Shown here: positions 55,682 to 64,000 of the stretch, piece after piece
Layout of the letters: each line of letters begins with the position of its first letter
Position numbering within the stretch: position 1 is the stretch's first letter
Assembly: GCA_000827205.1 (NCBI GenBank)
Contig: KN832565.1
Location: forward strand, 623,656-687,655
Reading direction: 5' to 3'
DNA from: Plicaturopsis crispa FD-325 SS-3
Taxonomy: Eukaryota; Basidiomycota; Agaricomycetes; Amylocorticiales; Amylocorticiaceae
DNA length: 64,000 bases
The notes under the pieces: model-generated
The model's database searches: none
What the model was told of the DNA's origin: nothing
What the model saw: only the letters and a program-made list of their open reading frames with translations
Made by a program: the position numbers and the translations under genes

Positions 55682-57068
55682 TCACTTGCGGGATGTCCTC
55701 GTGTTAGGCGTCTGACGGTGTCCGCGGCGTGCCAGGATTTGTGCAGAGGTACGGGTGTGGATTGAGGAAGGCACTGTAGACTTGGGAGGTGCGGTAGCAG
55801 ACGACGCGGAGGCAGTTCTGTGCTCTGTATTGTCCTCAACGCGACGACGCTTGACGGGACGGTTGGATGACTCTGACCCGATTACAGATTGCAGTTTTCT
55901 AGGAAACGGGTCGACTGCAAGATGGGTCCATGCCTTGTAAATTATCACCATCTTCTCTAGGAGCTGTTGGATTTCCAAAAGCGCTGGGCCGGGGGCGTAG
56001 AGATTGTGGGTTGCATCCATGAATCTCATAGCGGTATCCTCGGAAAGTTTCTTCCCGGCGTTGTATACAACAAAACGTGGGTGGACGTGCGATCGTATCT
56101 TCAGGCCAGCGTACGGCCATCTATACCTCACAGGTCCCTGGGCAGTATCGCGAACGATATCATCATCGGCCATGTCCGATAGCGCCAGAACCGTGTATGT
56201 GAAGAGCCCATTCTAAGAATGGACGGGGTACTGATGAGGCTGCGCACAAGATACAAAGAAATGTATAGATATCACCTTAATCTTCGGAAACCTTTCTCTG
56301 AGGGGTACACCACCTTCCGAATCGCTGTAAAACGCTTCAACGTGCCGTGCCTCTGGAATGAGGAGCCATTTTGCCGCATCATACTTGAGATGAAAATCGT
56401 GATTGACTGGAATCACGAGTGATGAAGATTCAATATCAAATTACCGCAACGTATGAGAGCAGACGTACGCGGGAATATGTTGTATCGCGTATCCACATTG
56501 AGACTGAGCGGCGATGTGTTCGTGGCGGCCTCCATGTGATCAAGCTGGTATAACGGGCAGGTTAGCGAGTCACGATCATAAGACAGTGTAAAGGCAATAC
56601 AACACTGCACACCTGGTAGATCTTGGCACTTCTCGGAAAGTTGTGCGCATAGTCGACGTCCGTGGCCGTGTGTGTAAGTATACAGTTCCTACCGTTGGGA
56701 GCCTTCCCGTTTACACGCCGTCTCGTGTCAGCATCAATGTCTTTGGTCAGCAGTTGACGTCCGAAGGGAGTGTGGTTAGCCGTTTGTGCTCTGAGAGTGT
56801 TGGGGTTCCAGTTCCCCCTGTCGTCGTGTTGAAACCGATTCTTCTCCACATAATCATCTTCGTCCGTTGAAGACGAAGCATGATCGTCGGAAGAACCGGC
56901 ATCGTCGTTGAGCGGAGACGCGTTGTTGTCTTCAAGGAGTGCAAGCGCGTGGTCCTCGTCGTCGCGAAGTGCAGGGACTTCGTCGTTTCCAGAAGGCTTT
57001 TGACGAGGAGGTCGAGCAGAGGACGAGAGAGACTTGCTGTCGGGGGTGGCGCTTCCAGAGCGCGACAT
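55682..57068 (-). CDS. HNH-domain family protein retaining H-N-H residues (copy B)
   Basis: ATG at 57066-57068 (MSRSGSATPDSKSLSSSARP). An acidic low-complexity N-terminus (about residues 30-75) leads to RRVNGKAPNGRNCILTHTAT and DVDYAHNFPRSAKIYQ, with the first His at residue 142. After an intron comes LDHMEAATNTSPLSLNVDTR and YNIFPR (the Asn of RYN), then IPVNHDFHLKYDAAKWLLIP with the last His in DFH. Downstream are NGLFTYTVLAL-type, YRWPYAGLKIRSHVHPRFVV, YNAGKKLSEDTAMRFMDATH and a Ser/Pro-rich basic tail (RPVKRRRVEDN). Stop TGA 55682-55684, but CGCAA|GTGAGC at the stop could be a donor leading into the minisatellite frame. HNH domains of this kind are nuclease-like; activity is unproven. Copies A, C and D are its relatives. 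Confidence 0.75.
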
Positions 57069-57642
57069 GGTGAAAAGATGGTGGTGGGAGAGGAGGGAGG
57101 ATAAGGGAGACCATAGAGCAGGCGCCGGGTTTTATATTGCCCTGAACAATGGACAATAGGTGTCACGCACCTAATGCAGGCGTCGAGGTGGCATCGCAGA
57201 GCCTTGTCCGCGTGCTGCCAAAGCGAACCTGTGGCAGCGGACGTCAGTAAACTTGGAAAGCGGGCCACATACTGCAGGTTTCGCGATGAAACACGGTGTA
57301 TATGTTTTATTGCATGTTATTCTAGACATTTGAGTCTCTGTTGACAGAAAAAGTCTTTCAAAGTCGCGAAAATGAGCGTGAACTTGACCAGGAGACGCGC
57401 TGCAAACGATGCAGGTGAAGTTCATGTGATCGACGTTGAAGCCATTTCGTCGGAGTCCAAAAACTGGGACAATGAGATCCAAACGAGATCGAAAGCAGAT
57501 CGCCGGGCCACCCTTTGGTCCACACCGCATTTTCTCATAAAAACACACAGAACTGCTCTCTCTTCCTGACTTTACGCACTGCGGAACTTGTCACAATTCT
57601 CTACACTTTGGAACGGTCGCTTTGACTTATCAAAATACTGCA
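57069..57642. other. Divergent promoter region between HNH-family copies B and C
   Basis: About 0.6 kb between copy B (-) and copy C (+). A minus-strand TTTTATATTG run near 57130 could be the TATA element of copy B, about 60 nt upstream of its ATG. Confidence 0.45.
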
Positions 57643-59586
57643 ATGGCCTCGTCTTCGAAGCTCGTTGACTCAGCCTCGCGCTCGTCTCTACCCCAGCAGT
57701 CGCGCGACCAATCGTGCGGCGATAGCACCTCGAGCGTACGCGCAGTTTCAAGCGTAAGACACCGTCTTCCTTCGTCGAACAGCGGCCGCAATGAATACTG
57801 GCGTACACCACTTGGATCCACACCACCCCTGCGCGTCGCATGCAGTCGCTTTCCCGACGACCAGTCCTCCACAACGTCTTCGACGGATACAAAGTCAACC
57901 ACGAGCGAGATAGTCACCCCTCCGAGTGCTGTAACTCGTGTTCTCGCGGTCGATCCCAATGCCGGCCGTTGTCTGCTTACCGACGCAACCTTTGACATCC
58001 AGTTCGCGTACTGCTTACCGCGAGACTTGGACCCAATACAGGTCAGTGCTCGTTCGACTTCCGTACTTCCTGTCACTTACGGTACGCGGGCTAGCTCGAC
58101 AACCTTGAGTCTGCGTGGAATATGAAGCCGGGATCCCTAAACACTGACAGCCGCTACAACATCCTTCCTCGTCCGTCATGCAATCCCTATTTAACGGAAT
58201 AATTTGCCTAATGCTATTCTTTACAGTTACGAGAAGATTTCGTCAATTATTCGAGGCTGGCGAATGCCTTCTTGTCCCCACGGCACAAATAATAGAAGTT
58301 TATCACGCCAATCGAGCCATTCCTGTTGGTGCCGACTTTCCTGATATCCCGGTATGTACACCACTACGTGCTTGATCATATAGTACCTCGACAGCTAATT
58401 ACGCGACATGCAGAATGGTGTATTTGAATATACTTTGCTGTCGTGCCCCTCCCTCAAAGATATATCCATCCATCGATCATCTCCGTTACAGTCCATCGGC
58501 GCTGCTCAGCATCCCGAGGGTGTTATCACCCACAGTTACCCATTCGAAAAACTTGGTACACTTTGCTCGCACCTCCACCCGCGTTTCGTCATTTGCGATT
58601 TGGGACGGAAGATTAATCAGGCAGGCGTTTGTTTCCAGGAAACACTTGGCCATCTCTACGATGCTCATGCTTTCGACCTGCCCTCAAAATATGAGCTGCT
58701 ATCGCAACTCCTGGACGCACGCCGGGTTTACGAGAAATGGACAACGCAGTGCCATGTACCCCCGTATCCACAACCAAACGTCGCCATCGCGCCGTCTATC
58801 TCGTCAAGTCAACAAACCAGGCGGAAGCGTGCAATCCCTCCGTCAGCAAGCGCGACGAGCAGCTCGGGCCAGCCACGGCTCACCAAACGGAACTTGAAGG
58901 CCCTCCAGGATAGCTCTAAGGACGATTTCGCTCCTTGGGACGTCATCATAACGCGCTGGCGGACATTCTGCGAGCTCGCGTCTTGTGCAGACGACGAGTG
59001 TGACATAGATCCAGACGAACTCGGCGACGACGAAGACAATTGCTCGGAGTATGATGTCGAGATGGACGCCGCAGATTTGGAGATGGGCTCGTCGGACGCA
59101 ACAATAGCTTCTGCCGACGTTGAAATGGCTGTTATTGGAGACGGGGTGGGGGACGATGGTCCGCAGCCGGAAACGTGTATGTGCAATGTATGCTCACCCA
59201 TGCTTCATCAGACTGACGTCTTTCTCCTTATAGTGTACGCATCCGACACCTGTCCGACGCCTGTATTGCATGCCTGCTCGATGCCTCCCCCTTACGCGGA
59301 GGCGCCTTCACCTCCACCTTCCCGGCACGACACCTCATCCCCACCACCGCGCGACGCTTCCTCCCCGCCTCCGCGCGACAGCTCGTCCCCACCGTCCCGT
59401 AACACAACCTTGTCGTCGTCCAGCGTGTCTGGCCCGGCAACCCCGCCGCCCGCGTCTTACTATACACTGGCGCGCGGCTCATCAAAATCCTGCAAACGCG
59501 CATTTGCAGACATGGCGTGCGAAGACAATGTCGAAGACCAACGGGAGCCAGGTGTGCCCTCCAAACGGACTCGAATCGGCTTCTAA
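57643..59586 (+). CDS. HNH-family protein with substituted histidines (copy C)
   Basis: ATG at 57643 (MASSSKLVDSASRSSLPQQS). The N-terminal Ser/Thr-rich part contains VRHRLPSSNSGRNEYWRTPL; the HNH region is RVLAVDPNAGRCLLTDATFD then IQFAYCLPRDL, where Tyr123 stands at the first His position. After an intron come LDNLESAWNMKPGSLNTDSR, YNILP (Asn kept) and TRRFRQLFEAGECLLVP, where the second His is also replaced. The last large exon has NGVFEYTLLSCPSLKDISIH, THSYPFEKLGTLCSHLHPRF, VICDLGRKI, RWRTFCELASC and an acidic run DELGDDEDNCSEYDVEMDAA, followed by Ser/Pro repeats (SSPPPRDASSPPPRDSSSPP). Stop TAA 59584-59586. About 580 residues. The fold may be kept without nuclease activity. Confidence 0.78.
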
Positions 59587-60224
59587 CACGCCGCTGTGAT
59601 ATCTGTCCTGTAGATTTTTTTGTTTGAGTCCGAGATGTACTTATACCCTATATATTGTTCTTGGAGCTCGCACGGTTCTCGTTGAAGCTGAGCTAGCTCT
59701 ACAAAGCACACTCCTGACTAGGCTTGACTCCTGAGGTTCCCAGTGAGCCTGCAGGGAAAGAATCGGTCACCAAAGCATCTGAGGATCATCGATCAGTGGC
59801 CAGAGTCACTAGTCACTGGAACTCTACGCGACCTTCCTTTAAAGCTTTACAGCTCCCATGCATGGCTACTTTTTACTTGCTATCAGCTACAAGCACTTTC
59901 CTCCTTGCTGGCCGTGTAAGTAATACTGATGCATACATATCAATGTAGGTCAATGGTCAGTGTCAATGCTGCACTGAACTGCACCGCGGCCCCACTGCGG
60001 CCAGTGCTACCGGACGAACCACGTTGCTTCACGCCCGCCGGTGCCACTGTCATTGTTCTCGCCATCCTAACGTGGACAATGACCAAAACAGATCTATTGT
60101 CTGCCGTCAGCGCTTGTACATCGGCTACTCCGAGGTTCAAGGTTAGCGTTCGTGTCTTCGTCCTCGATCTTGACTAGGGCTTGTCCCCCTCGCATCCCCC
60201 CTAGAAGCACTTAAAGCTACAGCA
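59587..60224. other. Intergenic between tandem copies C and D
   Basis: About 0.6 kb. A plus-strand frame near 59952-60175 (MVSVNAALNCTAAPLRPVLP start) has a hydrophobic patch but no splice continuation. Nothing else recognised. Confidence 0.45.
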
Positions 60225-62137
60225 ATGGCACCGTCTTGTTCACTCGAGTCAGCCCTGCCCTCGCTTCCGGGGCCACTGCACCCCCCTCTCAAAATTCCGT
60301 GTGGCAACGGCACTTTGGCAAGTGCACGACGCCGTGTCCGAATTCCTTCCTCCCACAGTGGCCGCGATGAGTACTGGCGCACACCGATGTGCGAGGAGCC
60401 ACCCGTCCTGCGCGTCGCACGCAGCCACTGCTCCGACGACCAGTCCTCAGCAACATCGTTTACGAATACTGGATTGGACAGGTGCGAATCAGTCGCACCA
60501 CCAGGCGCTATGGCCCGCGTACTCGCCGTCGATCCCAACGCAGGTCGCTGCTTGCTTACTGATACCGACTCGGATATTCAGCTGGTGTACTGCATCCCGC
60601 GAGACTTACACCCATCCAAGGTCGGTCTTTGACCCTTCTCTGTATGCACCTCCACTCACCCTTATTTTATTAGCTTGACAATCTTGAATCTGCGTGGAAC
60701 TTGGAGCATGGGTCGCTGAACACCGACAGCCGCTACAACATCTTTCCCAGTAAGTTGCCCCTCAGTGTTTTCTTGCGCGATGTATTGTTTTGACCGATTG
60801 TCCCTGCAGTCACTCGAGAGTTGGGCCGTTTATTCAATGCTGGGGATTGGATTCTTGTTCCCACGGCGCAGACAGTGGAAACATATTTTGCGGATGAAAT
60901 GATACCTGTCGGAACTGACTTCCCTCAAATACCGGTATGTAAACTCTTAACACAGTGGTTCTACATCTCACTTCGTCGCTTTTAGGACCAGATATTCGAA
61001 TACACGCTACTGACGCGATCATCGCTAAACGAGCTTACTTTCCAACGACAGTCCCGTCAAGATCCCGAAAAACGTACGACTCACAGCTATCCGTTCGTAG
61101 AACTCGGCACTCTAAGATCACATTTACACCCCCGCTTCGTCATCTGGAATCTCGGCCGCAAACTCGATAAGGATATCACTTTTTTCCAAACCACCCTCCG
61201 ACATCAGGAAGCTGCTCATGCCATGGATTTCCATGTACGGTCGGAATGGGTGACACGGCTATTGGATGCATGCCAAGTTTACGACAAATGGATGGACCAA
61301 AGTCGGACAGTGTTGTCCCCACGAGGAGACGTTGGCATCGCGCCGTCCATCTCATCCAGCCAGCAAACCAGGCGGGCACGTGCAATTCATCCATCGATGA
61401 GTGCGAGTCACGACTCGTCCGAGCCCCAGCTCACGAAACGGAACCTGAAGGCCCTCTACGACAGATTCGGGAACGGATTCGTAACCCGGGACGTCGTCAT
61501 AAGACGCTGGCGGACGTTCTGCGAACTCGCGTCTTGTGGGGCAGACGAATGCGACATAGATCCAGACGAACTCGGCGACGACGAAGACAATGGCTCGGAG
61601 TATGATGTCGAGATAGACGCCGCAGATTTGGAGATGGGCTCGTCAGACACCGCGATGGCTTCTGCCGACGTCGAAATGGCTGTTATTGGAGACGGGGTGG
61701 GGGACGATGGTCCGCAGCCAGAAACGTGTATGTGCGATTCATGATTACCCATGCTTCATCAGACTGACGTCTTTTTCCTTATAGTCTTTGCATCCGATAC
61801 CTGTCCGACGCGTGCATTGCGCGCCTGTTCGATGCCTCCCTTTTACGCCGATGCGCCTTCACCTCCACCTTCCCGACACGACGCCTCATCCCCGCCCCCG
61901 CGCGACGCTTCCTCCCCGCTTCTGCGCGGCATCTCGTCCTCGCCGTCCCGTAACACATCCATGTCGTCGTCTAGCGTGCCTGGCCCGGCAACCTCGCCGC
62001 CCGCGTCTTACTATACACTAGCGCGTGGCTCATCAAAATCCTGCAAACGCTCATTTGCAGACATCGCGTGCGAAGACGATGTCGAAGACCAACTAGAGCT
62101 TGGTGTGCCTTCCAAACGGACTCGGATCGGCTTCTAA
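60225..62137 (+). CDS. HNH-family protein with substituted histidines (copy D)
   Basis: ATG at 60225 (MAPSCSLESALPSLPGPLHP). Same exon plan as copy C: RIPSSHSGRDEYWRTPMCEE, RVLAVDPNAGRCLLTDTDSD and IQLVYCIPRDL (Tyr122 in the first His position), LDNLESAWNLEHGSLNTDSR with YNIFP, and TRELGRLFNAGDWILVP (second His replaced). The large exon reads DQIFEYTLLTRSSLNELTFQ, THSYPFVELGTLRSHLHPRF, VIWNLGRKLDKDITFF, CQVYDKWMDQS, RWRTFCELASCGADECDIDP and DELGDDEDNGSEYDVEIDAA. After the conserved intron comes FASDTCPT, a Ser/Pro-repeat tail and CKRSFADIACEDDVEDQLEL to TAA at 62135-62137. The 3' third is almost identical to copy C, including the intron, while the N-terminal third has diverged. Confidence 0.78.
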
Positions 62138-62499
62138 CACTCTGGTGGGCATATATATCTTGTGAATACTATATTTCCTTTTTTGTTTGCGTCTCAGATG
62201 TACATGTACCCTATTTAATGGTATTGGACTCGCATGGCGCTGGTTGAATCTGAGTTCTGATAGTTCTGCTACAGTCTTGGAGTTCCGCAGAGTCGATAGA
62301 CCTCTGGTAGGCCCTGGTAATACGGGTTGAGCGTCGAGCGTTGAACTCTACACCTTCCTGTTATAGATGCAATGTTTCGTCGCTTTGCCGACACTACTGG
62401 TACTCAATAAACTTGAAGCTAGCTCGAAAACCCGCGAGGCAGTAAAGAACGACAATTATTAGTACAGTGATTGATACACGCCCATCTATTTTACTATGC
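62138..62499. other. Intergenic between convergent genes
   Basis: About 360 bp between copy D (+) and a small membrane protein gene (-). The first 100 bp resemble the region after copy C (TTTGTTTG, TCAGATGTACATGTACCCTAT), so the C/D duplication includes some 3' flank. Confidence 0.55.
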
Positions 62500-63242
62500 T
62501 TACGACGACCATCCGAAATCAACGATGAGATCTAACCCATGCGAACGAAGGTCATACTCCTTGCGCAACGGGGGTAATGCGAAAGTTCCAACGGACAGTC
62601 GCTCGGACGAGGACGATGTTTCGTTGACCGTGATCGAAGTCTCCGGTGGGTCCGAATGCGATTTCCGAAATATGGATCGCAGTGTAGATAATAGCGCGGC
62701 TGGACCTGTCCTGACAGGCGCGGATGTCGAGGGAAGCGTCGCGGTGACTACATCCTCCTCCGTGTCCACGGACGACTCGTTTCTCGCCCTCGCCTGCTCC
62801 TCCAACTCGGACTGCATCTCTCGCTTCTTCCGCGAGAGCATATGAGCTGCGAGCCGCTGCACGCTGGTGAACTCCCAGTCCGTCACGTTGAATGGCGCGA
62901 AGACACTGCCGGATCGGAGGTCGCACCAGCAGCGGTCTTGAAGACGTATCACCGGGGGTTGTGGCATTTCGACGACGGGGTAGATAGATGCGTTAAGTGC
63001 GTCTCCGAATGTCTTTATTTGTGAATCCCAAGGCGCAGATAGCTGGGCGTCGAGCGGGAATGGCTGCCAGTGACACGAGGACCAGAAGATTGCGGAGAGC
63101 AGCATGATGCAGTAAAAGCTGGACGAGAGTAAGCGCGTACTTTCGGGAGCCGTTTAATTGATAAAAGGACAGACCATGGTCGAGCGTGCATCATCAAGGA
63201 AAACAAGAAGAGGATCAGAAAGTAGGGTTGCGCTGTTGGCAT
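62500..63242 (-). CDS. Small membrane-anchored protein of unknown function
   Basis: ATG at 63240-63242 (MPTAQPYFLILFLFSLMMHA); a 56-nt intron (63119-63174) is the only one that keeps the hydrophobic frame, joining RP to CFYCIMLLSAIFWSSCHWQP. The rest reads FPLDAQLSAPWDSQIKTFGD, ALNASIYPVVEMPQPPVIRL, QDRCWCDLRSGSVFAPFNVT, DWEFTSVQRLAAHMLSRKKR and an acidic, Ser-rich tail to TAA (62500-62502). The N-terminus is one or two membrane segments or a signal anchor; the central Trp/Pro/Cys-rich part (QDRCWCDLRSGS) is the most conserved-looking stretch and resembles an uncharacterised fungal family. About 225 residues. No enzyme motif. Confidence 0.75.
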
Positions 63243-63586
63243 CGGCAGCAGCAGCAGCGGCAGAAACCAGCGTGTGCACCTGGAGTTTTGTGAGTAAGTC
63301 CTCAGCAACTATGTGAGCTTCATAGACTGACCACATATCAGCGTATCATTCAAAGACAAGGACCACTAATCTCGAGTAAATGAAGTGGTAATGAAAGACT
63401 TGAACTTTCAAGTTCGTGCGCAATGTGCAGCGGCGCCGAGGAGCGTGTTGACCTGCCCTAAACACTCCAGCCGCGCACGCTGCTCTCAGACGCTTCGCCG
63501 AGGTTCTGGTGTTTTCCAATTTGACTTGTCTTTGCCAAACCACTCTTTCCTCGACTCCCATCTCCCTCTTCACGAAACGACACGCG
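63243..63586. other. Divergent promoter region
   Basis: About 340 bp between the small membrane protein (-) and the p23 gene (+). It includes a short GCA run at 63247-63262. No other feature. Confidence 0.5.
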
Positions 63587-64000
63587 ATGGCTATTCATCC
63601 TGAAGTACTGTGGGCGCAGCGAAGCTCTGAGACCGACGAAACCAAGGTGCGTACGATATCCATCGCGATCGCGGCGGAAAATAATGAGGCGCTAATAAAT
63701 ACACGAATGCTCGTCCATCGCAGAACGTGATATTCTTGACAATCAACCTCCCAGATATCCAGGAGTCGACGCTCGACTATGAGCTGACCCCAACTACCAT
63801 CTCGCTGAAAGCGAAAGCCGGAGAGTGCGTGCGGCTATTTGCGTCATAGACACCGTCTAATGTCTTCTCCCAGAGCCGCAAAGGGTCTTGAGGAAAAAGA
63901 CTACGCTTTCAACCTCACATTCTTCGATGAGGTTGTTCCTGAGGTTCGTCTATGCGGCCAACACTCGTGATCCAGCTACTCATGTGTAGTGTGGCGTGGT
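63587..64000 (+). CDS. Hsp90 co-chaperone p23/Sba1, 5' part only
   Basis: Sba1/p23 binds the ATP-bound form of Hsp90 through its CS domain. ATG at 63587 (MAIHPEVLWAQRSSETDETK); intron from GTGCGT (63647) to the acceptor at 63723. Exon 2 reads NVIFLTINLPDIQESTLDYE, LTPTTISLKAKAG, and after a second short intron AAKGLEEKDYAFNLTFFDEV followed by VPE and a further donor GTTCGT. The order of WAQRS, VFLTINLPDI and YAFNLTFFDEV matches the start of fungal p23 proteins. The gene leaves the window before the conserved WPRL-type end and the acidic tail. Confidence 0.88.

Noticed and set aside
59952-60177. Short plus-strand frame with a hydrophobic patch between HNH copies C and D
   Set aside because: No splice continuation, no promoter signal and no similarity to either neighbour.

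Overview
The window comes from a filamentous basidiomycete, most likely a wood-rotting Agaricomycete of the polypore type. It is GC-rich, genes lie on both strands with short spacers, nearly every gene is broken by introns of about 50-70 nt, and several protein families are typical of or best known from basidiomycetes: a polyporopepsin-like protease, a seven-helix DUF7702-type protein, jelly-roll single-pass surface proteins and HNH-domain families. No rRNA, tRNA, CRISPR array or intact mobile element was recognised. All gene models are hand-spliced from GT-AG (rarely GC-AG) signals, so terminal exons are less certain than cores.

Layout, 1-24 kb: the 5' part of an NmrA-like oxidoreductase (-), a small LEA-like mitochondrial-type protein (+), a DUF7702-type membrane protein (-), the rRNA-processing endoribonuclease Las1 (+), a single-pass surface protein (-) whose 5' end overlaps a small unexplained gene, an Lsb3/Ysc84-type SYLF-SH3 actin-patch protein (+), a very intron-rich ABCC transporter (+), a dienelactone hydrolase (-) and an F-box protein (-).

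24-53 kb: prenylcysteine oxidase (+), ammonium transporter (-), a gene-poor gap, two tiny related genes (+), an NmrA-like gene (+), the F1-ATPase assembly factor Atp11 (-), a jelly-roll surface protein (-), lipoyl(octanoyl) transferase (+), secreted aspartic protease (+), a small membrane protein (-), a second jelly-roll surface protein (-), sterol C-22 desaturase ERG5/CYP61 (-), a second complete NmrA-like gene (-), xanthine dioxygenase XanA (+) and the mitochondrial fission WD40 adaptor Mdv1 (-). Most are housekeeping genes of mitochondria, sterol metabolism, nutrient uptake and protein turnover with no operon-like logic.

53-64 kb is the accessory part. Four members of a basidiomycete HNH-domain family lie together: a 5'-truncated copy (+), a copy with all three H-N-H positions (-), and two adjacent (+) copies in which both histidines are replaced but the rest of the protein is kept and the 3' halves are nearly identical. 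A five-copy minisatellite sits beside the H-N-H-retaining copy. The window closes with a small membrane protein (-) and the first exons of the Hsp90 co-chaperone p23/Sba1 (+). The most interesting signals are this HNH cluster with its pattern of residue loss, the pair of tiny paralogous genes with matching intron phases, and several 6-11 nt micro-exons.
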